A DNA stretch of 64,000 nt, taken from contig CM072160.1 in the NCBI GenBank assembly GCA_036850595.1, positions 12,937,906 through 13,001,905 of the forward strand. The letters are read 5' to 3'. Source of the DNA: Rhyacichthys aspro (Eukaryota; Chordata; Actinopteri; Gobiiformes; Rhyacichthyidae). Shown here one piece after another: positions 1 to 11,300 of this stretch (positions are counted from its first letter, which is position 1; every line of letters starts with the position of its first letter). The notes under the pieces were generated by a model. The model was not told where the DNA came from. It did not search any database and saw only the letters and a program-made list of their open reading frames with translations. A program made the position numbers and the translations under genes.

Positions 1-1191
1 TGGTTTCTAATTGCTGTCACATCCCTGACTGTTATGGGTGTTCTGACAATAGTTACTATTATGGCCACATTTATCCTGTGTTATGTCAAACGCCCAGTCA
101 AAACACCTGCTGCACTGGTAAGTACAGGGAAAAACAGAACAGAACAACTTGAGCAAATGTGTGATGTTTAGAATATTGAAAACAAAAAAGGTTTTAGAAT
201 GAAACTGAGATGAGCGGTGAAAGTCCTGTGGCCTCATGAACATTGTTAGTAAAATTCTTGTTTCTGTAATTTTCTATTATCTTTTCAGAAATCCCCTGCT
301 AGTGGCTGGTTCCCACTAACAGTCGCAGAGGACGCCATGGAAGTTATTACAGACAAGGGTTGGTTCCTGTCCAGTTTGGGAGTAGAAGGGAAACACGGTG
401 TTTCCAAAGGCTTGCCTATAACTTACGACACAGATCAGACTGAAGAGGAGGACAGGAGGTCCAGCACCGACAGCGGGGTCAGCATGAAGTCCACCTCGGA
501 TGCAAACAACAACAGCAGCAGAAGGGGTGAGGCGAGACAAGAAGACAGTGGATGTGGGAGCATGGGGGAGCAAGACAGCGTTTGTAGCAGTCGTACGAAT
601 TACCCAGATCAGGATGAGAGAAGTGACACTCACAGCACTCAGAAGATGGCTGACAGCGGCATGGGATTCGGCTGTCACCTGGACTCCATTGTACTAAATT
701 TGGAGGAAGAAGACAGTGGACATTTAAAAAGGTCCGGGGGTAGTTACCACAGTCAAAGTCCCTCATCTGTCCACAATCATGTATGTCAAAATGAGGATGT
801 CTTTAAAGAGAAGCTTCCAGAATCACAACTAGTTAGTGTGGTCACAGGATATAGAGCTAACGTTTCATTTTGTACTTGCTCTGGAGTGACTCAGTGTATA
901 TGGTGTCATAATCAAGGCAACTACAAAGGACAATGCAAAAGACTACTTCCAAACAAATGTGATGTTGTGGACTCATACAGGAAAAAGCTAAGTTATTCTA
1001 CAAACGCACATATGGACATTGTGATAATGGACCCCACAGAAACATGTCCGAGTGTGACTTTTGTACAACTGGGGGAGGCTTTCCCGATGTTGACAGCTTT
1101 GTCGTCACTGCCTCTAGTGGAGGACGTGCAGGACTTTAACATGAACGATGTGGCACTCTCTCTGTGTGATGCCGAGTTTAATAGTCACTGA
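1..1191 (+). CDS. il10ra: Interleukin-10 receptor alpha chain, last two coding exons (partial)
   Basis: Ligand-binding chain of the IL-10 receptor at the plasma membrane; it signals through JAK1 and STAT3. Two exons are in the window. Exon 1-117 encodes the transmembrane helix and a basic stop-transfer stretch and ends at a GTAAGT donor (phase 0). Exon 289-1191 encodes the whole cytoplasmic tail, about 300 residues, ending TGA 1189-1191. The tail is serine-rich with short motifs typical of this receptor: STDSG near 460-480, DSGCGS at 544-561, and three YxxQ tyrosine motifs (601-612, 745-756, 922-933). Such YxxQ sites recruit STAT3 in the mammalian receptor. The extracellular fibronectin domains lie before the window. 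The next genes, a minus-strand small membrane protein and tmprss4, reproduce the mammalian IL10RA-SMIM35-TMPRSS4 order. Another class II cytokine receptor is possible but less likely. Confidence 0.85.
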
Positions 1192-2340
1192 TCAAACAGT
1201 GGTATGCGGCAGTACACAATCACAATGACAAATGCAGTATACTCATTTTTCCGTGTTAATCTACATCATGATAAGAAGGCCCGGATAGTATTGAGAAGCC
1301 AGATAAAGCAGCAGTTTGGAAGGAAACTGAGGTTAGACCACAGAGATGATGTCTGTTCGATGGTGGTTCGTTTCTCTGTAGGGTCGTGCACAAGACCTTG
1401 CTCACCTTGTACCTCTGGGTATGTTTACAACTGAAAGCACACCGGAAATGAAACTACAGTGAAAAACACTCTCACAGTTATATGCTCTTGGACAGTTTGC
1501 CTTTGCTTCTTGCTTCTCACCATCCACTTACAGTGAACAGTCAAAACTGAGAATTACTATTTAAACATTGTTCACTTGTTACTTGTGACTGACCTTAAAA
1601 TGTTTCAAACCCTAAAGACTTGTTATTTATATGACATATTCCATATACTTTATATAAATATTTATTTTTACATGTCTGTTATGTGCAACTTTATTACATT
1701 CAAAATATTCAACGAGAACATTTGCAGAAAGTGTAGTGAAACAAACAAGTGCAGCAAGCCCCTGAAACAACAAATATAACTGCTTTGAAGCAGCCATGAT
1801 ACATTACTTTATGCACATGGGAATCCCATGGGGAAATGCTGAACAAAAACTAAGTGTTGGTTTCATGCAAAGAGACAGTACTTCCTCTACAAGACATCCT
1901 CTCAGTTTCAAAAAGCCCCAGCTCGCTTAGAAAACAAAAAGGTAAGTAATGTCATTAGAGTAGAATTTCCACATGAAACCAATACTAATGTTAATAATTT
2001 ATTTATATTTTTGACATACTTTCGCTGTGGTACTTTTTACTTCTTGTTCAGGGGAAGTGAGGCAATCTGGCAAATATAAAGCTATACAAAACTTTAAAAA
2101 TGGAATTCTGTTAAGTGGCTGAAATAGTGATTCAAATTTAGGATACAATTTCAAAAATAAATATCAATACTATCTCAAAAGCTACAGAGTGAATTTTCAT
2201 GGAACCGGCAGTTTACAAAACATGTCTGGTTTCTGTGATCAACTTGTCCTTATTCCTTCCTAAAAGCTAAATTTATTTCTGTGTGTACTGTGAAGTAAAA
2301 TTAGCCAAAAGATTAAATAAAATGAAACATATCTCATTTA
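1192..2340 (+). other. il10ra: il10ra 3' untranslated region with poly(A) signal
   Basis: The stretch is AT-rich and I see no conserved open frame. It contains several ATTTA pentamers, as in unstable cytokine-pathway messages. An AATAAA at 2316-2321 is the best poly(A) signal. On the opposite strand an AATAAA (TTTATT at 2353-2358) would end the neighbouring minus-strand gene, so the two genes are tail-to-tail with almost no gap. The extent is inferred. Confidence 0.55.
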
Positions 2341-2648
2341 ACTTACAGTACATTTATTTGTATTTCTGACGTACAATCAGTTTATTAAAAATACAATTTA
2401 CAGCATATTGACGTGAAAGTGGTATTCAAAATGAAAAAAAAGCCCACGGCCATTTCTTCATTTACAATAATGACACCAGCTATATAAATAACAGGGAGAA
2501 AAACAAAGTTGTGCAAAACAAGCAGTGCGTGAGTGAAGGTGTCAGGTAACAGTCAGAGGTTCTTTATGGTGGTTACCAAAGTTAAATGGCACTGGGTTTT
2601 CCTGTTATTTTACAATGCTGCTAATAGAAAAGGGAGGCGGAGACTTCT

Positions 2649-3928
2649 TTAAGCCCACTTTGCTGTAAAGAGATCAGACAGGCCAATTTGTTACTATAGT
2701 ATAGAGTGAAAAAGAGCATACAGTAACAGCTGTATATAGAGGATAAGTGATAAGTAAATCAACTCACGTTAGCACTTTGTCTTTCAGTGATGGCTCTAGG
2801 AGAATAAAGACATGCATTGTGATCAGTACCGAAAAAACTTCTTCTGTTATTGTTTGTTGTCATGCATGCATACTCTTGTAAAATGGAGCAAAGGTCAGGT
2901 CAGTTGCTTTCATGTAAAGGCGCTGTTTCAAGAAGCTGGTCTCTGGCAGGTTTGAGTTCTCTAACCTAAAGTTTGTCTCCTCCTGTCCTACAATAATTAT
3001 CCATTAAACTATAGCCTGTGTAGCTACTACTCTTTCATTTTAAACATGAATACAGGTTCATCATTGTCAAGGCTTTAGTCTTATGTAAACGGCAGCCTCC
3101 GTTTGATTACGTTTGGCACAGAGTTGGATGGTCAGGGCAGTAGAGTAACCCTGAGTTAAAACTCTGACTTTGTTCAATGTGCTTCATGAAACAAATCCAT
3201 TACAAATTCAGGCCACACTAATAAAACAATGATGAGATTAACATTATTTCTACTTTCTATTTATCGGTTAACCACAAAGTAAGCACACGGTCCACTTACC
3301 CTTTTTCTTACAGCACTTCTTACACTTCTTACACTTATACTTGCAGCAGAACTGGACGATGGCGATAGTGAAAAGGATGATCAGGATGCCAAAACCAACT
3401 GCAATGCCGACTGCTGTGGAGTTTACAGTGCTTCCTGCGAACACAAAGAGTTTATTGAACAGTGTGTCCGTAGTGTAGTATTCTGAAATCAATAAACAAA
3501 CTTACAACTTTGCACTCCTGTATTGTTCAGGTAATTAGATCATAATGAATCTGTTTATTATAGCGCAAATGAATAGTACTAATTGAATGAGATGGAAAAA
3601 TCAATAACACTTGCCCCGGGCGTTTTCAAATGAATAACGCTTGTTGAAGGAGTTTAACTAGTTTTGAATGCAAGCCATTTTTATCACCTAACAGACTATC
3701 TGTGTTGAACAGAAGTCAATCAAGGAATACAACTGACTGGGTGTTACCTTATAAGTAACAGCAAACATTACAGTAACCAGTGATCTCAACGCATTCATGT
3801 TGTAAATAAGACTAAAAAACAATCCAAAAGGGAATACTGACAACAGACCAAAAACAGTGATCCTTTTATGGTTAAAGTTAGCAAAGTCCTGCTTTGTCAG
3901 GTAGACTTTTCTTACCATTGTTTCCCAT
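2649..3928 (-). CDS. Small single-pass membrane protein with Lys/Cys-rich tail (SMIM35 position)
   Basis: Three exons reconstruct a microprotein. Exon 1 is 3916-3928: ATG in an excellent GCCATGG context, encoding MGNN, ending AAT G at a GTAAGA donor. Exon 2 is 3300-3434: acceptor TTCGCAG, a short stretch with an NST glycosylation sequon, one strongly hydrophobic helix (VGIAVGFGILIILFTIAIV), then a tail of alternating Cys and Lys (KCKKCKKCC), with a GTAAGT donor. Exon 3 is 2649-2662: acceptor CTCTTTACAG, residues KWA, then TAA. The 13+135+14 nt give 53 codons plus stop. A second acceptor at 3483 would start exon 2 at 3482 and keep the frame (69 aa). The cysteines just inside the membrane are plausible palmitoylation sites (inference). 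Mammalian SMIM35 lies between IL10RA and TMPRSS4 on the opposite strand, as here; sequence homology was not tested. Confidence 0.6.
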
Positions 3929-6900
3929 GGCTGACCAGGATGACCGGTGTTATGAGCTGGAGTCCTTTCCTTGCCTCCTTGTCCGTTTTCGACCCAAATA
4001 CTGCGTTAATTCGTCATGAATGTGAAGAAACAAAAACAGAATGCTCTCTTCTATTCTATCTTTGCTTACGTCTGTCTCTCCAGGTCTCCATACCACTCAT
4101 TCTTAGGAACCGGTCTGTCATCTTTCCTTTACATCTTGGCCCATGCCCTGCCGTCATTAGCACATGTTAAGATATGTTGTTTTCAAGTCAGCCATTTCAC
4201 GTTTGCAGTGGAGTACTTTGATACTAGACAACCCAAACACTTTAAAAAGAAATGTAGCTTTTTGATTGGTTCTCCACCAGGAAACTGGGACAGCCTTGGC
4301 TTTTCATTAGAATATCCTTGGAAAGTCCTTAGCTATTGTGCTCTAACAGATTTCCCATAACCCTCTGGTATCACACCTTTATGACGCCTAACTCAGGTGG
4401 TGCATGAGGACTCCTATTGGATAGCTCACTTATTACACATTCATTCCGTCACTTCATGACTAAATAGGGCTGACTATTTTCTTATTTAAAGGGATATGAT
4501 GTTTACATTCGAACAAAGGTAAAAGTATATTCATGTTTATAGTAATTTGTACATTTATCAAATTATCAACTTAAAAATACTGAAGCACTGATATATAGTT
4601 TACATTTGATTTTGAAAAACACACCATGATTGCTGCATTTTTGAAGCTCTACAATTAAGATGTTTGTGCTTTACAATTTACTTTAAAATAAGGGCAATAA
4701 AACTGGAAATCAGATTGAACAGAAACAATGTTGAGAATTATAGCCTGTGTAGCTAGCTATATTGTCTTTTATTTTAAAATTGAACAGTCTCCATAGTCCT
4801 CTTCGTGGCAGCCTCCATTTGATTAGCTTTGCCACAGTGAGTACTTATTTCTTGGCTCCAGAGTTGAGTCAGAGTGAACCTGGATTTGACTTTAGGACAC
4901 TGATGAGCGGTAAAGACAGAGAGTCAAGAACGGGCCCAGGGCTGGGTTGATTTACATATTTCATTTACATACGGCAGACAAAAATATTTCTTTGCGCTCT
5001 GGCCGAGGTTAAGCCTCATAAGAACGATGCAATGATTACTGTGGTCCCGTTTGCACCATTTAGAACAGAAGTGCACACAGAGCGGAACATGCTATAAATG
5101 TCATCTGTCTTTAGAGGTGATAGGTTTCCTTCTTAAACTGTAAGAGTGATTCACAGTTATGCATCACGAGCCAAACCGCAGCAAATTAGCCACATGTTGT
5201 GATTAAACAACAAAAGTTCAGGAATATTGCAAAACGAACAAAACTAAACTATCATAGAACAACAACAAAAATAGGATTGGGAGAAAATAGCACTGAAAAA
5301 GGAAGAGGATGTTGATTTGAATCATGACTTATCTGTTATCTTAAAAAGTGTGTCCAAAGAATATACTGTGGGAAAGTGTCTTGGCGTGTCATTGTGATAT
5401 TCATATCAAACTGTTTACAATTTTTTAACCTTTTAGCTATTATGATTAAAACATTGAGGAAGCAAAGTTTGTTTTTCAGTTTCTGTAAATTCAAGCGTTG
5501 ACTTATGTGAAACTGTAGGCTGTGAGCAGAGATCTTTTTTTAAATTTTTGGCGGAAGAAAGGTAATACATTTCAAGGAAAATAACAAAACATTAAAAAAA
5601 AAAAACCCGTGCCAGCACATAGCACAGAGACGAGAAGTGTCACTGATCCTCTTCTGTGTGATAAGATGTTATAATGACTATCAGCTCTCTGTGGAAAGTG
5701 ATACCGTGTCAGTCTGTATGACATGAATGTTTGGACGCTGGGGATACCTGGCGCGATCACGACACCAGTGGAATATTTCACTCTTCTCAGCATCACGCAG
5801 ACACACTTCCGTCCTGTAAGTCCACCCTGAAGTGTTGTCGGTCAGGTGCAGTGGGCGGATGCCGGCAGATGACACAAGGAAACAAATGAATCTCCCCTGA
5901 AGGTAGACCCAAAGGTGGAAAAATTAGTTTTGAGAGTGGAAAACATTATGATAGTTATATATTTAGAGAAAATTGTTATAAGGAAGTCTGCCTGTTCAAT
6001 GTTTTTTAATAAATACTGACAAAATGTGATCTTTTAGCCTTTTAAGATGACATTAAATATATGAAACCATAGTCCACACCAGCACTGGAGACCTTTCAAT
6101 CGTCCTAAGTTCAAAACCTGATCATAAAATGGGGCGATATATCCGTATGGTCAACATTCAAAGATGTTAATTATTAACCAGTTGCATTTCTAGTAAATCC
6201 CAAGCCTGACTTCCTTCTTTACTCCCCCAGTTAAATATCAAATTTCACAAAATCTACACCTGCCCAGACAAAAGAGAGATGCCTGGAACTGAGTGGAGAG
6301 GGGTGTGTGAAAGATTGTGAAGGTTAAATAAGGGGGGCTGACACTGTGCACTGAGCGCGCGTGTGTGTTTTTGTGTGTCTGTGCGTGTTGAGGGAGTGTG
6401 CCAGCCAGAGCAATAGGCTTAGAGAAAAGCTGTCAGTGGTGGAAGTGAAGCCAGAAAGCCAGAGAGGTGGATGAAGGCAATGTGAAGGGTGTTCCCTCGT
6501 GTTGTCAATAAAAAGGATGGCTCACCAACATTTTTGAACAAAATACTCGACTAGAGCCACAGGAATACGTTTTTCTACAGTCAAATCCTACAGTTGTGAT
6601 GAGAAGCTGAGAGAGCGGCTACACAGGTGAGGATTTCCAGAGGGATTTTTTTTGCCAGTTTTGTTTTTTCACATTTAGTTTCAGTGATTGTGATGTTTCA
6701 GAATGAATCTTAAAAAAATTCTGTGTTACTAAATATAACATCATTAAATACATGGGATGTTTTATGAGAGGGTTGACAAAAATAACCATGATCCATTGAT
6801 TTATAGTATCTATATAAAGTTGAATAACAAATCCTTATCAAGATGTCTGATTTGTGTTGTTCAAACTTTATCTAAATATGATTTGATCACTGTAAGAACA

Positions 6901-8157
6901 CTAAAACTAAAAAACTTAAAACAAAAAAGACATGGTAGATTTACTATAATTTAATATACAGCATATTGTGTTCTGATCCATTGTGTTATCAGTCTCTATA
7001 TAAATTTTAACACGTCCTTACAAACATGATACATGTTGAGTTTATACATGTGTTACATTGTTTAATTCCTTTTTTTAAGCCCGTCTTTATCAGAATTTTT
7101 ACATTTCCAATTAGAAATGTAGAAATGTAGGCCAGAAGGTAAGAAATTGAAATGTAATGTTTGTACTTTTATTATTTGTACATTTCCAAATCAAAGCCAT
7201 GTCTTGTGGTTAATATGTAACCAAGAGTTAATACATAACATGTAGACAAAAGGCAGGTCGCTGATTTAAGCTTTTGTGTGGTCGCTAAATGTGTTCAAAA
7301 ATAGAAATTTCATTACATATCTACTCTATAACACTGCTCTTATAATAACTCTCATTTTCTCCACGCAACCTTGGACTTTTCTTTTTTCTTGGCACACAAC
7401 AAGTTATGTTGTCCATGTTCAGTGTCCCACGACATAAACGGCTGGTTAATTTGAAGAAACGCTGACCTGCTGACCTCTGTGGTCAGTGAACAGTGTAATT
7501 TAACTCCTGGGAGAAAAGTGCTACAGCATCAGTCTCTACGAGGTGAAACATTTATGCGTGAAGTGCTAAAGGCTGCAGTCTCATTCAGTTTCGGAGATGT
7601 CCACCCCTACAGAATTATTTGTCACTTTTCTGATCTGCTAGTACAACTTGATGCAGCATGAGTCATGATTCAATGTCAGATGATTAATCCTGTCTAAAGC
7701 TATATGACTTGCTATTTGTCAAAGCAAATTCAAACACACCTCAGCCTCAGGGAAATATTACCCCACACAGAAGAAGAAGATGGTGTAGCTGTTGCAAATG
7801 ATGTTTTTGCATGGATTTGTGTCTTCAGATGTGCAATATCTCTGTTTTTTCATAACACATTTGACAGTCAAAGAGGTAAGGAGCAAGTCAATACTAGAAA
7901 TATGTATTTGTCATGTCATGAGGGGAATGAAAGTTTGCAGTGCAGAAAGGGGTGGAGCCAAAGCAAAGCAGCTGCACAGGTAGTCAGAGGTGGGTCTTAG
8001 GTGTCAAGTTACCTGGAATACTTTTGTTTTGTCAGTGAAGTCAGTCAGCTCTGAATGTGCCAAACAGCGGAGTACAAAGTGAAACAGCAGGGTGTTTTTA
8101 TGGCTACATGAGGCAGGCTGGGTGCACATTAATTCAGGTGCACTTAAGGGTAGTTGC
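3929..8157. other. Intergenic region between the microprotein gene and tmprss4
   Basis: No convincing complete gene is seen in about 4.2 kb. One minus-strand segment, 5748-5896, has a good acceptor (CTACCTTCAG) and a GTATCC donor. Its phase would let it splice to microprotein exon 2, so it may be an alternative upstream exon. Around 6330-6640 there is a GT-rich stretch and a possible plus-strand donor (CACAG|GTGAGG, near 6626) that could belong to a noncoding 5' exon of tmprss4. Other open frames here are short, lack start or splice context and look fortuitous. Confidence 0.4.
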
Positions 8158-8335
8158 TTTAAAAAGAAAGAAAAAGAAGGCACTGCAACGCAAAATCACG
8201 CCGGGTGTAGCGGCTTAACTGGAAGAGCAGCGCACTGAGGGGAAGACAAAGAAGGACAAGTTTCTGAACTCCAAGAAGTGAGGTTTAGCGTCTTATGAGG
8301 TGCTAATAACTTTTACCAAAAAGGACGACTGCATC
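8158..8335 (+). promoter_or_regulatory. tmprss4: Probable tmprss4 core promoter and 5' leader
   Basis: A TTTAAAAAG box at 8158-8166 precedes the sequence leading to the ATG at 8336. The leader contains a tiny upstream open frame (ATG AGG TGC TAA, starting near 8295). The transcription start is inferred; a more distal noncoding exon is possible. Confidence 0.3.
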
Positions 8336-11300
8336 ATGTGGGTGAGTAAAGTGGATGGGGTAAACTGCACAGGGAATGGCCACACTACACAGTACACACT
8401 ACACAGTACACACTACACACAAAGATTTGAATTGAGGAAGTTGTTTGAATATCATCAACTCTATGGTAACCAGTTTACACGATAATATATTGTTAGCTGC
8501 GTTTGCTCACCTGTGCTCGTGTATTTTCAGTGATGATGTTTTATATCATGTGGGTGTTATCTGATCTCAGAATGAAGGAGGTTAAACATGGTGGCCATAC
8601 ATGCTTTTGCTCCACAGACAGTATTTTGGCAGTTGGCTCTTGTTAGGGACAGCATATGGAGCAGGTTGGGCTCAAATCTATGGTGAATTATGAAATGTTC
8701 ACTTTATCTGAACTTGTAAAAAACTGGTCTGATCTAGATACCAGTCTTGTTTCCCACACCTATTGTCAGGGTTAGACAGCAGAGGCAATGAAGCTAACAA
8801 AGCTGAAAAGGGATAACCTTATTTGAACAAAAGGCTTACAATGGCAAGGGCTTTATCTGTTGTGGCAGTCTTTAGATGACCCAGTTATGCTAAGAAAGTA
8901 TAACTAGTTTATCTGGCTGCCGTCCACCAGAAAACTAACATGTAATGACCTGTTGAAGTTAGATGAATCATCATACTTAGCTAAAGCTACTGTGTTTATT
9001 TGAGTCATGATACGTAGAACCCATATTCACAGAATAACATTGTTGGTGACAAAAATAAACGTGTGACTTTGTCCGGTTTGTCTTGACATGATTTTCTATA
9101 ACCATCTTTGTCATTCATGAGTCATTTATTCCTCTATACTCATTTTCATTCTCATATTCATCAACAATGTCCTAATTTATTTTGTTGTAAATTAACGTGT
9201 TTTGTTTTTTGGGCGTCAGAGGCACTTAAAACATTCCGTTCTTGAACCTGCTACACTCCTTATACGTCCTACATTACAGAGCCCTGTGTAGCTGCATTTT
9301 TTAGATACATTAAAAAACACTGCTTTGATGACACTTCTGTTTTTAAGTAAATAAAATGTTATGATCGTTAAAATGCGGAAGATCACATGTTTCGTAGCAG
9401 AAGTGAGGATTAGAGAACAGAGTTAAAGTGTGTGACAACTGCGCAGATGATAATTTTAATGGTCAAAGATGTATATTTATACAAGAAAAACCTACAATTC
9501 AGTCAGAATAACACCAGCAGAGAGCAGCAGGGAGTCAAGAGTTCACTTAAACTGTTAATGTCTAACGATATCATCTGCTGAATACCCTTAAATAGGTCAT
9601 TTAGTAGTGTGATATGTGATATATAACAATATACCAGATGAGTCACATTAGTTGCTGATGGATAAACATTTACAGCCAATGTTATTTAAGAGCAATGAGA
9701 TACTGTGACATTACAAAAACTGAGGAATTTCTGCACAGCAGTTTAGAGGGCTGGGTGCCATAGTGAGTCTACACAGAATATTACCTTTAATTCAAAATCT
9801 TTTTCATCTTAATTTCATCTTAATGTTTGAGAAAAACTAAGAAGATAAATGGTGCTCACTGGGCAAAAGGAACACAACTTTTGTGATTTCAAATTTTTAC
9901 CTTTTTAAATTTCTATACATCATTATGTGACAATTACAAACCTATAGTAGGCCAAAAATGATTCGCTGGCCTCACTTTGGGCAGCGCTGGTCTGATTATT
10001 TTCCAATAACTGTAAAATTCAAAGAGCAAAGGCAAACATTGTGTTTCTGAGGCTGCAGTGTCCCAATCATAAAACCATAACTTACCAAATCATACCAAAC
10101 ACATCATTTATTAAAATTTATATAAAAAAAACTTAGTTACTCACAGTAACCCCCACCACCAGGAGCAAACAACTGAAAGCAGCTGAGGACAGTGAAACAT
10201 TGATCCACAACAGACCAAATATTGCCTGAGGCTGATTAAACAAACACTAATAGAGTTTAGTTTTTAGGCATGATTTGCAAAATTTCCTGTGTTGTCTCCA
10301 AAGTACATGTGACCACACTGTACACAAAGCGGTAGGTTTGTGACCAGGATGTGTTTTCACCAGTCATTCTGTGGTCAAAACACAGAACAGGACTAACCTG
10401 AAAATAAGTCTCAGATTATTTGTGGTGTTTGCATTATGCAGCTTCCAGTAAATACCCTGGGGAGTGTCCAAACACCACATACCACTCTTTAACTATCATA
10501 ATACACACATTGTTTTTGTTTTGTTTCCCCACTGTGGTTCACCTCATCTTATGTGTCTTTGCTGTCATCTTGTCAGACAACTGCCCAGCTGCCTGAGGAA
10601 AGCACTAGACCGTTGAATACAGACAGACAGGCAGGTAATCAATCAAAAATATGAATCAAGTGTTGTTATTGAACAAATTAGACTTGGGTATAGTTTAGAA
10701 GAACATTTTGCTGTCATCTACTTGTGCACTTTCATCTTTATGTTGTATTTTTACAGTGTGTGAATTTCTTAATTTGTTTCTAGTGGTTCCCAGGCCAGGC
10801 CGCCACAGAAGGCCCATGACGGCCCCAAAGACCCAGACAAACAAGACCCCTAAGAGGAAGAAAGTGCTGCTCACCATCCTGGCAGTTGTTGTGCTTCTCG
10901 CTATACTCGCAACTGCAGCATACTTCGGTAAGCCGCCGAGGCCACTAAACTAGTTTGACAAGAATGGATTTTATGTAACCACGGCATATTGAACAATTCA
11001 GTGTTATTTTATCCTTCTTTCTTTGTACTACTCCTTTCTTATCATAGTTAAGGTGCTGATCGACAGCAAATACTTTTTTTGCAAGCGATCAGTGAAGTTC
11101 ATCCCGTTAGACCAGGCCTGTGATGGGAAAAATGACTGCGCGGGAGGAGAGGATGAAATTACCTGTGTGTCAACATTTACAGTCAACACCACGTTTCCAG
11201 GTGAAACAAGCACTTCCAGTCTTAGTCATCGTGGTGACTAAACAAAGCTCACCTGCCTTTGTTTTGTGTTTTCTTCAGTGCGGTTGATGTCAGTTAAGAG

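Noticed and set aside
1204..1434. Open frame of 76 codons just after the il10ra stop
   Set aside because: Lies in the 3' UTR with no splice sites; fortuitous.
3688..3918. Minus-strand frame of 76 codons just downstream of the microprotein start
   Set aside because: It begins at the ATG that overlaps the GTAAGA donor of exon 1 and runs into the intron; splicing explains the site better.
4016..4360. Plus-strand frame of 114 codons
   Set aside because: No homology recognised, no splice or promoter context, low-complexity Ser/Phe/Leu composition.
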